Of a stretch of DNA of 64,000 nt, positions 18,108-30,462 are shown piece after piece. Position 1 is the stretch's first letter. Each line of letters starts with the position of its first letter. The notes beneath the pieces were generated by a model that worked only from the letters and a program-made list of their open reading frames with translations, did not search any database and was not told the DNA's origin. The DNA lies in assembly GCA_018136815.1 (NCBI GenBank), contig CM030933.1, positions 6,611,137 through 6,675,136 on the forward strand. Reading direction: 5' to 3'. The position numbers were made by a program, and so were the translations under genes. Source of the stretch: Isochrysis galbana (taxonomy: Eukaryota; Haptophyta; Isochrysidales; Isochrysidaceae).

Positions 18108-18158
<51 letters not shown>
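18108..18158. repeat. (GA)n microsatellite 5' of the kinase gene
   Basis: About 25 uninterrupted GA dinucleotides on the + strand, starting some 100 bp upstream of the kinase ATG. Confidence 0.95.
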
Positions 18159-18159
<1 letters not shown>

Positions 18160-19756
18160 CCAAAGTCTCTCCGCCGGCGGTCGCAGCCGCCCTCCTTCCC
18201 CCCCCTCCGCGCGAGAGAAGGGGCGGGGGCTGTTTTTTCACGAGGAAGGCGCGCGCGTCCCGAGAGAAAGACGGAAGGGGGGGGGGAAGGGGAAGGGGGG
18301 CTCTCTCTCTCTCTCCGCTCTCCACAGTCTCCGTTGGGTGGGACAGCCTTCTCCCCCCCCCGCTCTCTCTCTCTCCCTCTCTCCTCTCTGCCTCTCTCGC
18401 GGGGTGGGTGGGTCCCCCCCCCTTCGGAGGTCGCCCTCTCTCTCTTCTCTCTCTCACCGTCTTTCGACGGAGTGGGGGAGGGCCACTTTGCCCGTCCACG
18501 AGCCGCCGAAGGGGCAAGCTCTCTCTCTCTCTCCCATGGGAAGAAGCTCCATCAAGCTTCCCGAGCGGCGGCCTCGTCCCCCGATGGTCGAAGTGGGGCA
18601 GCCGTTCCCGCCGGGGAGTGGCCTCTCCCCCCCCGCGCGCGGGGGGGGGCGCCACAACGCCCGCAGAGTGGGCTCTCCTCGTCTCTCTCTCTCTCTCTCT
18701 CTCACAACGCGCGCACCCTCGAAGATTCGCGAGCCCCTCTCCTCCCCTCACCTTGACGGATCTCCACCGAGGGGAGCTCCGCAGTCGAGAGGGGATCTCC
18801 GTCCTTCTCCTGAGAGGAGGAAGAAAGGGGGGGGGGGGGCTCCGGGCCCATTCTCCTGCGCGCGCCGGATCACGATCTGAGCGCGATCTCCTCGTGTGAC
18901 ACGCTGGATTCGGCGGCCCCTTTACGGCCGCGCGGACGGAACGGAGAGGGGGCGGGAGGCGCCGCCCAGACCGAGCGAGAGAGCCCCCCCTCCCATCATC
19001 TCCCGCTGCAACGGAGACGCCGAGGCTCACAATCACAGCGCTGTGACCCTCTCTCGCTCCGACCCTCATCATCCTCTCTCTCTCCTCCCACCAAGGAATC
19101 CACAGGCAGCGGCGGGCGACGCCGTCGGCGCGCCGACTGAGACCTCGGCCGCCAATCTCGCCCCCCCCCCCTCCCCCTTTTGGGGGGCGGGGGGGCAACC
19201 TTGGACCCCTCGCAGATCATGATGGATGGTGTGGGGGCATCGGGTCGCCGCGACCACTACGAAAAGATCGATCAAAGTGGCGCGCTCAGCAGGACGCGCG
19301 CCGCTCCCTCGGGTTGAAAGGGGGGGGGGAGGGGGAGTCGCCGGGGAAGGGGTGGCGCGGCGCGCGGGAGGCAGGCGGCGGGTGGGCGGGCGGGCGGGCC
19401 CCGGGGCCGCGAGGCGATCGACGCACACTGTGCGCTGTGTGCGCAAGATGTGAGAGACCCTCACCGAGAGCGAGAGCGATGTGCCCCGCCACGAGGAGGA
19501 TATTCGACACGCGGGCGCCTCACGGCGGACAAAACATCGTACCTCCGACCTCCGACCTCCGCTCCCATACTAATACTAATATCAATATTAGGCCGGTCAC
19601 TCACGCTCTCTAACCACTATTTTCCACCCCTCCTGGGTGCCCAAGGATTCCCCAGGCCCCCCCTTACTAGGGGTAGGCAGGAATATCAACATATCGTAAC
19701 AGTAAAACACGCGAAATAAATATGAAATATGTCGACATATTTACTACATATATGAT
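18159..19756. other. Polypurine/polypyrimidine desert, no gene supported
   Basis: CT/GA blocks and G or C homopolymers dominate. Long open frames exist on both strands (for example 17897-18880 + and 18101-19198 -), but they are Ser/Leu/Arg/Pro low complexity caused by CTCTCT-type sequence. 19.60-19.68 kb holds an inverted copy of the GAATCCTTGGACACC repeat. Confidence 0.7.
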
Positions 19757-21308
<1,552 letters not shown>

Positions 21309-21408
21309 ACATATTTGGGTGGGCGGGCGGCGGGTGGCTCCTACATATTTGGTATTTGGGCGGGGCGGGGCGGGGGCGGGGAGGCGCGAGCGAGCAGGGG
21401 GGGGGGGG

Positions 21409-21443
21409 GATGGGACAACAGGTACATGGTCGCAATAGGTTTC
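21409..21443 (+). repeat. Solo hAT terminus
   Basis: GATGGGACAACAGGTACATG, then GTCGCAATAGGT, matches the left terminal and subterminal sequence of the complete hAT element at 43316. It is a remnant of a second insertion of that family. Confidence 0.7.
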
Positions 21444-21476
21444 TAGGGCGGTCAAACACTATTTTAACTTCTAAGG

Positions 21477-21944
21477 AAAATACTGGAGACGCTCGACAAG
21501 CTCGCGCGATTTGTACCCAGGAACGATAGAAGCAGAGAGGAGGTCATCATCGATAACCTTTTCATGCACCCCAGGGGCGAATCACCAAGATCACTTACTA
21601 TACTATACACTCTAGCATGGAGATACATCATAACAGACTTCTACAGAATACACTACGATGGTATCGAATTCTCGGAAGAATCGGTGCTAATAAGAACATT
21701 GGACAGATACACAACACTAAGTAAGGCTCTACTCTATGCGAACACAACGGACTCGGCTAGAACCGCCCAAGCGGGCATGGGCAGACAGCCGAAAAAAAGG
21801 ATCGACACGAAAGATATACACCCGATTTTCACATTAGGAACAAAAGGCAACCTAGAACCTAGTCTGGAGATCCAAGCACTAGCCAACTCATTGGGAGTGG
21901 CTTACATAATAGCCGGGGGGCCCGAGACGGAACACCTTTAGGAC
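21477..21944 (+). pseudogene. C-terminal fragment of a LINE-encoded protein
   Basis: The frame is open from the 5' break with no start codon of its own. Balanced residues such as LTILYTLAWRYIITDFYRI and LIRTLDRYTTLSKALLYANT resemble the helical region after the reverse-transcriptase domain of non-LTR elements. No catalytic YxDD motif is included because the copy is truncated. Identification rests mainly on the flanking duplication and tail. Confidence 0.5.
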
Positions 21945-22268
21945 GAACCCCACCGGAGCTAGGCGAACACGCACCGTACACGGGAACGCACCGACGATGG
22001 TCCCGTGAGGGAAGGACGCAACAGCTCGGACTCCACCGGCTAACGGACCACGAAAACACAAACAACAGGCCTGCCCGGAACCCACATTCTGAACCAGGCC
22101 CAAGGTAGTGCACCTGGGCCGAACCCCGGAAACCGACGACAAAGGAAAGACGGGGGGAAGGGGAGGGAGTGGAGGAAAGGGAAGAGAAGGGCGATGTCCA
22201 AAGTGACAGGAGAATGTCCTAGTTCAGTAGGTGTGTAGCCCAGAATCTTCAGATGTTTTTTTTTATTT
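21477..22268 (+). mobile_element. 5'-truncated LINE-like retroelement with a 17-bp TSD
   Basis: The 792-bp insert is bracketed by identical 17-mers TATTTTAACTTCTAAGG (21460-21476 and 22269-22285). Those 17-mers belong to the TAGGGCGGTCAAACAC DNA transposon whose terminus starts at 21444, so the LINE sits inside it. An open frame enters at the 5' break and ends at 21941. A non-coding 3' region follows, ending in AGCCCAGAATCTTCAGATG and a T-rich tail. A second copy lies at 39666-39932. Confidence 0.8.
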
Positions 22269-22285
22269 TATTTTAACTTCTAAGG

Positions 22286-22589
22286 GCTAAGGGTGTAAAA
22301 ATGAAAAAGTCAGGATTGAGGTATCGCCCTCGCACCATCATGGTGACCAGGGCGGCCGAGAGGAGAGAGAGCGACCCCATCGCTCGCGCTCTCTCCAGAC
22401 TAGATCCGGATAAAAGTCCTCTTACAATTCTCTCACACCACTATCAAACGCACATTCACGGTTCACGGTAACGGGCGTTGTGGTCCTCAGAGGTGTCAGC
22501 CTTTGTCTCGAGCTCACCTTCACCTTCATTCTCCTGCTTGTCCTCGTTCTTGTCCGCCCCTAGTTGCACGAATGCCCACCCACCCTCCT
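22286..22589. other. Remainder of the interrupted DNA transposon and spacer
   Basis: After the LINE, the sequence up to about 22330 (ending GTCAGGATTGAGG) continues the same DNA-transposon sequence found inside the 14471 element. No gene seen beyond it. Confidence 0.5.
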
Positions 22590-22876
22590 CCCCCCTGCGT
22601 TGTTTTTACCCGAAAGGGGTTTTCCCCCAGCGTCCTAGCGTGGACTCCAGCAGAGGACGCGCAGGGGGACGCAGGGGCGGTACTTGCACTGGAGGGGGGA
22701 CAAATATCGAAGGAAGGGGGCATTGCGCATTGCCCCCTCCCCCCGGCATCACTCGCGGACACCTGGCTTGTCAGGCATGGCGGGATTCCCGGACTGAAAC
22801 GTTGTGTACAAGTTGTGTCCAATTAGCTAGTTAGCTAGTTAGTGTTAGTGGGGTTGGCTAGGATATACCCTTAATT
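22590..22876 (+). repeat. Dispersed repeat family R1, most complete copy
   Basis: Features include TTTTTACCCGAAAGGGG, CCTGGCTTGTCAGGCATGG and CTGAAACGTTGTGT. Related copies lie at 7141-7200 (+, partial), 30171-30330 (-) and 35395-35550 (-). No coding capacity. Likely a short interspersed or non-autonomous element. Confidence 0.75.
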
Positions 22877-23022
22877 TGCCCCCTCCCCCCGGCATCACTC
22901 GCGGACACCTGGCTTGTCAGGCATGGCGGGATTCCCGGACTGAAACGTTGTGTACAAGTTGTGTCCAATTAGCTAGTTAGCTAGTTAGTGTTAGTGGGGT
23001 TGGCTAGGATATACCCTTAATT
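22731..23022. repeat. Perfect 146-bp tandem duplication
   Basis: 22731-22876 and 22877-23022 match base for base by eye, duplicating the R1 3' end. The lack of divergence suggests a recent event. Confidence 0.9.
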
Positions 23023-23453
23023 ATTTTATTTTATTTATTTTTTGATCGAGGTGAGGTTGAGGCGGGCAGGAGGGAGCGGCGAGGCGGGCGGAAGAGACGG
23101 AGTGTACTTGGGGGGGGGGGGGGGGGGGGGGAGTAGAGAGTAGAGAGTAGAGAGTAGGTAGCCGCGCAGGCAAGGAGAAGGAGATGGAGCAGCACGCAGC
23201 ACGCAGCACGCAGCACGCAACACGCAACACGCAACACGACAGGCGGCAGGTGTGCGAGTGTGGCCGGCAGGTGTGGCGCGGCAGGTGTACGCGCGGCTCT
23301 CACTCAAGTGTCAAGTGTGAAGCTTCCCCCCCCCGCTCCTCCTCCCCTCTCCTGGTTACTTTTTAAAAGTGGTGCGGTCCGGAGCGGAAGAGGGGGAGTC
23401 CGGAGTACTCCTAGCAGAGTGATCCATAAAAAACCCTGAACTAGTCTAAAATA
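23023..23453. other. Intergenic upstream of the 23.45-kb gene
   Basis: Contains a G homopolymer of more than 20 (about 23110-23132), a GAGTAGA run, and CACGCAGCACGCAG/CACGCAACACG heptamer-like repeats (about 23190-23240). A pyrimidine tract lies at about 23325-23352. Possible promoter for the gene that follows. Confidence 0.5.
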
Positions 23454-26400
23454 GTGCGGCGCTGTGAAGCGTTGGAGCTGGGAAGCCGACAGCGAGAGCG
23501 CGCCGCTCGACGCGCAGAGAGCGAGAGAGAGGACCCCCACCCCATCCCGCACGTGTGGAGCCATCTGCTCGAGCCCGAGGGAGGACATCCCCCTTTGTTG
23601 ATCATCGCGTGCATGCCTGCACGCACGCACGCGCGAGCCGCGCCCGAGCAGCCCGCCGCCCACACTGCCTTGAGCCGCTCGACGGCAGTGCCACCGCTGC
23701 TCCACCCACAGCAGTCCAATCATGCGGCCGGCTGCGCAGCCGAAGAGGCGCGCGCCTTGCAGCCAGCATGTGCAGGAGGCTCAGGCCGTAACGACCCACA
23801 CCCTCAAGCCGAGCGAGACGGGCGCCAGTCGCCGGGCATGGGCAGGCCACCACATTCGCAGTACTCCGCCTCAGGCCAGCCCAGGTTGGCGGGGTGGGCG
23901 CGGCAGACACTGCCGGAGATCGACGACGACGATGCTTGGCAGGGGTTGCTCGCGCAGCGACCGTTGCCAGAAAAAAGCCAGCGCTTCTCCAGCATCCTCG
24001 CGCTCGCTGCAGAGAGTACTTCTCAGTTGGCCCGCCGCCCTATAAATGATGGCAACGCACATGTCGAGCTTGTCGAGGCCACCGCACAGCTAATGGACCT
24101 GATAGGGAAGAAGAAGGCTGGGGCAGGAGGGGAAACGTGGCCACCGTCGTTTAAGGAGACGCTACTCCATTCTCCTCGCAGCAAGCGTCGTCACCACACG
24201 CACACCACGATCGGGGCATTGCATGCTGCGTCCTCTCCTTCTAAGTTCTCTACAGCTCTCTCAGATCTTGAGGTAGCACTGCAGCAAACACACAGCAAGC
24301 GCCCAGACAACTCTGACACGCCCAGCTTCAGGCCGGTGACCACCGCCGCGTCGACTCGCAGCCTTAGGTGTGCCCAAAAAGAGGTCGACAGAGGCGTATC
24401 GCCACCTCGACCTGCGACAGCTAGGGCAGGTGACGGGCATGGATATCAGGCTTGGCGCAATTTGGTCCCATCTAAAGTCGAGGACGAGACGGACCGTCTC
24501 TTTCGCACAATATCTTCTGGTGTCGTGTTTACGCCTGGAGCAGACACCGAACGGGTGTGTCTAGAGGCACTGGCCCGACGAGAGCAAGAGGCGATAGAGA
24601 AGCGAAAGGTCATACACAACGTGCATGAGCAGGTGGCGCGATGATCCCCAGGCCATCTGAATCCAATAGCAAGGCACGAAGACATGCTTGCATTTGTGTG
24701 TGTTTGTGACGGCGGTGCTGCGGATTCGACATGCGACGTCACCTCCGAGCTTCACTCTTATTGCATGTCGTCTCAGGTAAAGGCCCATGTTCGAGCTCAG
24801 ATTGACAGAAAGGAAGCGGAGCGCGTAGAACGCATGAAGGAGAGTGCTCGACTCGATTTGGAGGCTCTAGAGCTGAGCAAAGCGGCAATCAGGCGCGAGA
24901 TTGAGAACAGTCACGGCCCTTCTTCAATGGATGCGCACCCAGCTCGAATTGAACTCATCGCATTCCCTAAACTCTCACGCATTCCCTCTGAGGCCTTGGA
25001 GCTTGAGCTCGTCCCCTCGGCCATGGGGCACTTCAATTCCAGTGGCATAGCACCTCGATTCCCATGCGTTCCGCTGGTGTCCGAGCAGCCGTTGCTCGCG
25101 ATTGACCAACTTGTTCTCGAGGCATACGCACAAAATGTCCTGGATGAAACTCTCCGTCTATGCGCCGCCGCTAGAGTTGGCGCCTTGGCGCTGCCTGCGA
25201 TAGATGATGCTTTGTTTGATGACCCAACACCATCCGATGCTCAACACCTGGGCCAAGAGGTTCTCCACATGATTCTTGATGCACCGCATGCGGAACCCGA
25301 GGTTTCGAAGGCTGAGCCTAGCCTTGCAACCGGCATAGCTACTCGTCAAAGCAATGGAGATGCTGCCATCATGGGCCAAGGTGGCGTTGAGGCGGTCGCG
25401 GCAGCCGCGTTGGATATGGCGAAGCGCGTTGCTGCGGCCCGCGGCGTCGCCCTTGACGGGATCATGGCAAATGCCTTGATCGCAAAGCAGCTCAACGACC
25501 CATCCTTTGCAGATTTCATTGCGCAAAACTCAGACCGGTTGGCTCAGCAGCCCAACATCTCGGACATCCTGGCGCTGCACCCCGACTTGTCGGACCTATT
25601 GGCGCAGCACTCCAACTTGACTGACTTTGAAATAGCTGCATTAGCTGGCACGAGGGATGTCCCACTGGACGGGATCGGCCACCCTGACTTAGCATCGCAA
25701 GACGGTACCCACTGGGTCGATTCGGCACATGGCACGGCCAGAGATGCGAATGGGGCCACGCGGCATGCATTCGGTAGGCCTCCCGACAACCGGACTGGCG
25801 CCCCACAACTGCAGTCCTCGCCCGATTCAAGGCCATCGGCCATCACGGGCTCACCATCGCCGTCAGGGTGGAGGCAACCGTCAGGCCGGAAGAGCATTCC
25901 CCTTAACACATTTACTCCTGGACTTAACTCCGAAGACATCGAGAAAGCACGAAACAGCCCTGCCCGCATCAGACAGCGGCGCTTGTCGCAGGCTCGCGCT
26001 CGGGGCGAGATCCCACCCGGATTGAAGCATCCGCCTTCCGCCGGTTTTAGCAAATTCCTCATGCCACGTCCCGACTTGGCGCCAATGGACAATTTTTTAT
26101 CGGGTGCATCGCTTTCCCTGGACCCCAACTCACCGAAGCCCCCTACAAGCCCAAAACCAATGGTTTACGAGAAGCTGCAACCGCGTCATTTTATACGTAC
26201 GCCCTCTTCTCCTGTTGAGAATCCCGCGATATCGAATAGCGCAGACACCGTTCGTCTACGATGGCCAAGACCCCCATCCGGCTTGAAGAACGGTCCATAC
26301 GAAGGAGATGGACCCAGCCGCGAAGCTCACGACACATCCATTGTGCAGGACGATGGCGAGCGTAAAACTGCTTTCCTCTCGGTTGAGCTTCCGGCGACGG

Positions 26401-26609
26401 CTATTCCGAAGATCGTTGGCGGCATGGACGGCCAGCGGCGCTCCACCGCCAACTCCTCGGGCAAGCGCCCGAAAAGCAAGGCTAGGGCAACCGACGCGGG
26501 CCCAACAACTAGCATTTTCACTGGCATCGAGGATGATGTGGTCCCGCCAATCGCTCTATCTGACAGCATTGTATGGAAAAGTGACAAGAGCCGTTCAAGT
26601 CTATCTTGA
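23454..26609 (+). CDS. Large coiled-coil protein of unknown function, two exons
   Basis: Two open frames join cleanly across a 144-bp GT-AG intron (24633-24776, phase 0). The C-terminus of the first (EKRKVIHNVHEQ) meets VKAHVRAQIDRKEAERVE to make one continuous charged coiled coil that either frame alone would truncate. CDS: join(23454..24632,24777..26609), up to 1003 residues. The real start may be a later Met, because the first ~140 residues are Ala/Arg/His low complexity. A short helical repeat, PDLSDLLAQH and variants, lies near the middle, and the C-terminal third is Pro/Ser-rich. I do not recognise a family. The coding assignment is supported by intron logic and by the long frame in exon 2. 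Confidence 0.75.
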
Positions 26610-27165
26610 CGAAACGAACATTCCGTGCCGCGGCGGTGAAGCAACTCTTGGATGGTCTTGGACAAATGTTGCCCTTTCGCCATCACTATGAGGGTAGCTA
26701 CTGCTATTCGGCTAGTTGATGGAGACTCAGTTCAAGGTTGCTGCTACGACAATGACAAAATGCACTAGCATCACCTTACATCACCTACGGTAATATCCCC
26801 GGGACGAAAAGCTTGACGATTGCAGGCTATCGCCTATTGCGCTTGGGCGTGGTGCGGCCACTATCGCACAGCTACATGCCATCGCCCTTACATCCCCGGC
26901 GCTTCTCTCCCCTCTCCCCTTCACCCCCACTCATTCCGTTAGCCTCGGTGTCCGGGGTTGAGGCCCATGTGGACTACGACGATGGCCTTGGTTCGCTAGT
27001 TCGAACTCAGGACCGGCGCAGACCTGTGGCCAGTGGATGTGGCTTTCCGCGCGTCTTTGGGGCGAATGTTTGCTGGCTCCGTGACATACTCGAGGGTGAT
27101 AGGAAGAATAGGCGGGGGGGCCAAGGTCAGAGGCCTAGCGTGTACTGCCGCCTGAGCTACCCGAC
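26610..27165. other. Intergenic spacer, no gene seen
   Basis: Between two + strand genes. Moderately GC-rich with no strong repeat. An open frame at 26813-27238 has no recognisable content. Confidence 0.5.
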
Positions 27166-28029
27166 GTGGAGTCCGTCAATCTTCGGTGGGCGGCTGAGGC
27201 GGGGAGCCTGTGGCGGTCTACCGCCAGGCCCGTCATGATCGGCATTGGCAGTGGCGGCGGGCCGGGCAGTGGAGGCGGCGGCGGCGGTAGCGGCGGCGAT
27301 CAGCCCCCCCAAACACTCCAAGCGGCGGCGCTCACTACGCGGCAACTACCCTGGCTTATCTTTATCGCTTGCGGGACAGCGTCACCTGGCTCGCCATTTG
27401 AGAGTGCTAAGAGGCTCACGCCGGAGCTCCGCGCGAAATACGATGCGCTGCTAGCCACAAGCACGCCTGTTGAGCCTTGGGCAAAGCCAGCGACAAAGTT
27501 GCCGTCCAGCAACGCACGGACTCGCGCGCCGGCACCGGCATCGCGTTGGGCCAAATTTAATCACCAAGATGTGTGGCTCAACATCAAGACGTCGCCGGAG
27601 CTTGAGACGATCTTGAGGATAGCTTGGCGAGAGGCGCGGCTCGGGCTGCGGCTGACGATGAAGATGCTGCGCGTGAGAACTGGCAAGGCGAAGGAAGAGC
27701 TAAGGGAGGAGAAGCTGAAGGGCAAGCAGGCAAGGAAAAAGTCTAAGGAGGCGGAGGAGGCTTGGATCGCCGCGGTCGTGCTGAAGCGCAAGTACTCGGA
27801 GTTGAAGAGCCTCGGCATCAACGAGCTCCGAGACAAGCTGAATGCACTACCAGGCCATGAAGGTGGGCAAACTTTGACAAGGTGGAGAGGCGCGGCGGAG
27901 GCTGTAAGTGGCGCGGCTAGGCGGCAATCTGTATCGCCGGTGATGGTGGAGGCGCGTGCCAGCGGCCCACGGCGCGCCCGGCCGCGGTTTTCGTTCTGGC
28001 TCTCCGGGCCTAACCGGATGACGTTTTAG
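27166..28029 (+). CDS. Hypothetical protein with basic coiled coil and SAP-like segment
   Basis: 287 codons. A Gly-rich N-terminus is followed by a plausible folded part (HQDVWLNIKTSPELETILRI) and a strongly basic helix (KAKEELREEKLKGKQARKK). Then comes LKSLGINELRDKLNAL, which resembles the helix-turn-helix of SAP DNA-binding motifs. The last ~50 residues are encoded by the first unit of a tandem repeat, so the true end of the ancestral protein is probably near residue 230. It could be a small chromatin protein or a transposon-derived gene. No neighbour helps. Confidence 0.45.
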   Translation: MESVNLRWAAEAGSLWRSTARPVMIGIGSGGGPGSGGGGGGSGGDQPPQTLQAAALTTRQLPWLIFIACGTASPGSPFESAKRLTPELRAKYDALLATSTPVEPWAKPATKLPSSNARTRAPAPASRWAKFNHQDVWLNIKTSPELETILRIAWREARLGLRLTMKMLRVRTGKAKEELREEKLKGKQARKKSKEAEEAWIAAVVLKRKYSELKSLGINELRDKLNALPGHEGGQTLTRWRGAAEAVSGAARRQSVSPVMVEARASGPRRARPRFSFWLSGPNRMTF

Positions 28030-28200
28030 CCTCGTCTCCCGGAATGGGTGGGCAAACTTTGACAAGGCGGCGGGGCGCGGCGGAGGCTCCGAGTGGCGCG
28101 GCTAGACGGCAGTCTCCGATGCCGGTGATGGTGGAGGCGAGCCGTGCCGCTTGCACGCGTGCTAGCGGCCCGCGGCGCCCGGCCGCGAATTTCGTTTGGG
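27862..28200 (+). repeat. Diverged tandem duplication of about 180 bp
   Basis: GGTGGGCAAACTTTGACAAG recurs at about 27863 and 28045, and both copies continue with similar sequence to GGCGCGGCTAGGCGGCAATC (first copy; GACGGCAGTC in the second) and beyond. The first copy encodes the C-terminus of the preceding frame. Confidence 0.8.
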
Positions 28201-28543
28201 CTCTTGTCGTCGCACGCTTTGCGTTGTACGGCTTGCTCATTTTTGTAGGGGGGGGGGGGGGTTGACCCCAAAGGGCACCGCCGATACGTGCTAGATTTCG
28301 GTGAGCACTGTGAACTTATTTTGCGAAAATTTTCCTCAATCTCAACATGGTCAATATTGTACCCCCCCCCAAAAAAAAACTGTTCGGCCGAACTAGCACG
28401 TCTTCTTTATTTTGTGTGGGCATTCGTCTTCCGCTTCCGGAATGGTAAGGTGTGAGGCGAAGAGGGGGGGGAATAGCCCTTAGGCATGATCGCCAGCATA
28501 ACCAATCATATTGTGTGCCGTTGCCTCATTAAGAGCCTGTTCA
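28201..28543. other. Intergenic, homopolymer-rich
   Basis: Includes a G run at about 28248-28260 and a C/A run at about 28362-28378. It lies between convergently transcribed genes. No gene seen. Confidence 0.5.
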
Positions 28544-29521
28544 TCACGGCTTGCACGGATCGCTCTCTGCTAAAATCCTCAGATGTTCTTGGTCTTTGAA
28601 GCCCTTGACCTTGCAAGTCTTAATCATGACTGCCCGGTCTCCCTTAGACCTTTCACGAGCCTTCGCCCTCTCAGTGAACAGCTCCAGAAGATTGGTGCAT
28701 ACAGTTACGAGTACCATTGTATTGGACACGGTCTCTGGGCCCAACCTTCGATAGGCGAGCTGTAGTGTGTTCACATCCTCAGCGTTGCTCACCCAAACGT
28801 GCAAGATTTGCTTTGCCCAGCTTTGGCTGCAGCACGTTGATGAACTTCGTATGACACCACACAACTTTTTCCTCAGCAGGGCCTCAGCTAGATCAACGCT
28901 TATTCCGGCCGAATCCGTTGACCCATCAGCCTGGTATGCGAAGGCCCTAGTTACAGAGACGCCAAGGATGACTTGGCCAAACTCAACGGCAAAGTCGGTG
29001 ATCGGACCGCCGGACGGCCAATATTTCAGCTCGAGCTCTGTACTCACGAGCCGAGCGCCTAGGAGACGCACAAGCACCTCCATGGACAACGCCTCTGATA
29101 TTTGTGATGCACCTCCAGCATTGTCAGTCTCGTAGATGAAGCGGGCGTCTGCACTTAAGTGCGCCAGCATACTTTCCCAGCAATCAGCACGCGCCTGCAT
29201 TTCAGATTCGATGACGATTGCCATGTCGTCCAGTTGAGCAAATGCCCGAAGAAGAACCGAATCTTCGGCGGGTATTCGTATGCTACAAGCCGGCGCGAGT
29301 ATAAATGTGCAGCCGAACGCGCCGAGAACTGCGGCGCCTCCCGACGCCTGCCTTGAGACGCCGAATGTCTGCAGCGCTCGGTGAGCATCCGTGTCAGTCT
29401 GCTTGGCCCCGCCATCTGGCCAGCGAGCGCGCGTGCTCATGGCGGCCTCTGTGCGCTCGAGTTGGCTCGATGTCATCTTGACTCTCCGCGTGAAGACCAG
29501 TTTGCTCCGTCTCTTCGGCAT
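28544..29521 (-). CDS. Conserved-looking protein of unknown function
   Basis: 325 codons, single exon. The compact core runs from about residue 60 to 300. It includes LKYWPSGGPITDFAVEFG then ILGVSVTRAFAY, VDLAEALLRKKLCGVIRSS, and KQILHVWVSNAEDVNTLQLAYR. The alternation of a D-x-x-V/E-x-G strand and a V-S-V-T-R strand with later helices recalls protist proteins with a restriction-endonuclease-like fold. That is an impression from memory, not a domain call. The N-terminus is basic. Convergent with the preceding + gene. Codon-by-codon continuity and ordinary amino-acid composition make it a real gene. Confidence 0.72.
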   Translation of the reverse strand: MPKRRSKLVFTRRVKMTSSQLERTEAAMSTRARWPDGGAKQTDTDAHRALQTFGVSRQASGGAAVLGAFGCTFILAPACSIRIPAEDSVLLRAFAQLDDMAIVIESEMQARADCWESMLAHLSADARFIYETDNAGGASQISEALSMEVLVRLLGARLVSTELELKYWPSGGPITDFAVEFGQVILGVSVTRAFAYQADGSTDSAGISVDLAEALLRKKLCGVIRSSSTCCSQSWAKQILHVWVSNAEDVNTLQLAYRRLGPETVSNTMVLVTVCTNLLELFTERAKARERSKGDRAVMIKTCKVKGFKDQEHLRILAESDPCKP

Positions 29522-29887
29522 CGTCGCATTCAGTGGAAAGGGGAGAGGAGGCGAGTCGGACGGACGAGTCCCTCGACGGAGAGCACAGGGTACACTGCAC
29601 GCAGTGCTTCCTCATCCTTTCTCCTCTTTTCTTCTTTTACTTGGTATCTTCTCGACTCATTCACCTACTCTTCATCTTCTCTGAGCGCTCTTGTTCCTTC
29701 CCTCGGTCCTTCCTTCGGTCCTTCGTTCTCTATCTTTTTTGCTGGTTTCATGGAGTACTTCTAGGCTCGCGCGCCGGGGCGGGGGGGGAGAGACGGACGG
29801 ACGGGGCAAGGCCGCGTCCTCCGTGAGCACGCCGGTCTTTAAAAATAGCCTGGATCGCTTTTCCAGTTGGGTCTTTTGTGTTTCGGG
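29522..29887. other. Upstream region of the 28.5-kb gene, no gene seen
   Basis: Contains pyrimidine-rich DNA (29610-29750) and a short G-rich GGACGGACGG run near 29795. Confidence 0.5.
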
Positions 29888-30040
29888 ATGCTCAAGGCCT
29901 TGCACAACCTCAAGAACCTCGAACTTCGGTACAACAAGATTGGCTCTGAGGGGATGCGAGCTCTTGCAGAAACCATATCGACGCCCTTGGTTGGGAACGA
30001 GCCTCAGCCGGAGATCATAAACCCTAGCCGGAGACCATAA
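29888..30040 (+). pseudogene. Orphan leucine-rich-repeat fragment
   Basis: A 50-codon frame reads LKALHNLKNLELRYNKIGSE then MRALAETIS, an RNI-type leucine-rich repeat and a half. No adjoining LRR units exist on either side. It is probably a stray exon or duplicated fragment of an LRR protein. Confidence 0.5.
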
Positions 30041-30170
30041 ACAGCTCTTAGTCTTAGTACACTGTCATGGACAAAGTCGTATTTGTCAATGCGATTGTTA
30101 ATTGTCTAGAAACAAGTAATGGCACTCACACTCACTCTCATAAACATAGGGGACAATAATAATCAATGTT

Positions 30171-30330
30171 ATATCCTAGCCAACCCCACTAGCTAATTGG
30201 ACATAACGTTTCAGTCCCGGAATCCCGCCATGCCTGACGGGCCAGGTGTCCGAGTGATACCGGGGGGTGGGGGGCACTGCCCCCTCCCCTCGATATTTGT
30301 CCTCCCCCCAGTGCATGCACCGACCCAGGA
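30171..30330 (-). repeat. Dispersed repeat R1, inverted copy
   Basis: Reverse complement of the 22.6-22.9 kb repeat: ATATCCTAGCCAACCCC, then AACGTTTCAGTCC, then CCCCCAGTGCATGCACCGAC. Confidence 0.75.
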
Positions 30331-30462
30331 TGCACGGCCGCGTGTGCGGTGAGACTATTAAGAAATTAATTAATCAGCCCTCAGCTCGATTTCCTTCAGC
30401 TCCTCTGGAGTTGCAACGTCCCAAAAAGCTGACACATTTGCAAACAAAAAGAAACACGAGAC

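Noticed and set aside
17897-19198. Two long overlapping frames on opposite strands
   Set aside because: Arise from CTCTCT/GAGAGA simple sequence, with only Ser/Leu/Pro/Arg/Glu blocks and overlap with the kinase start.
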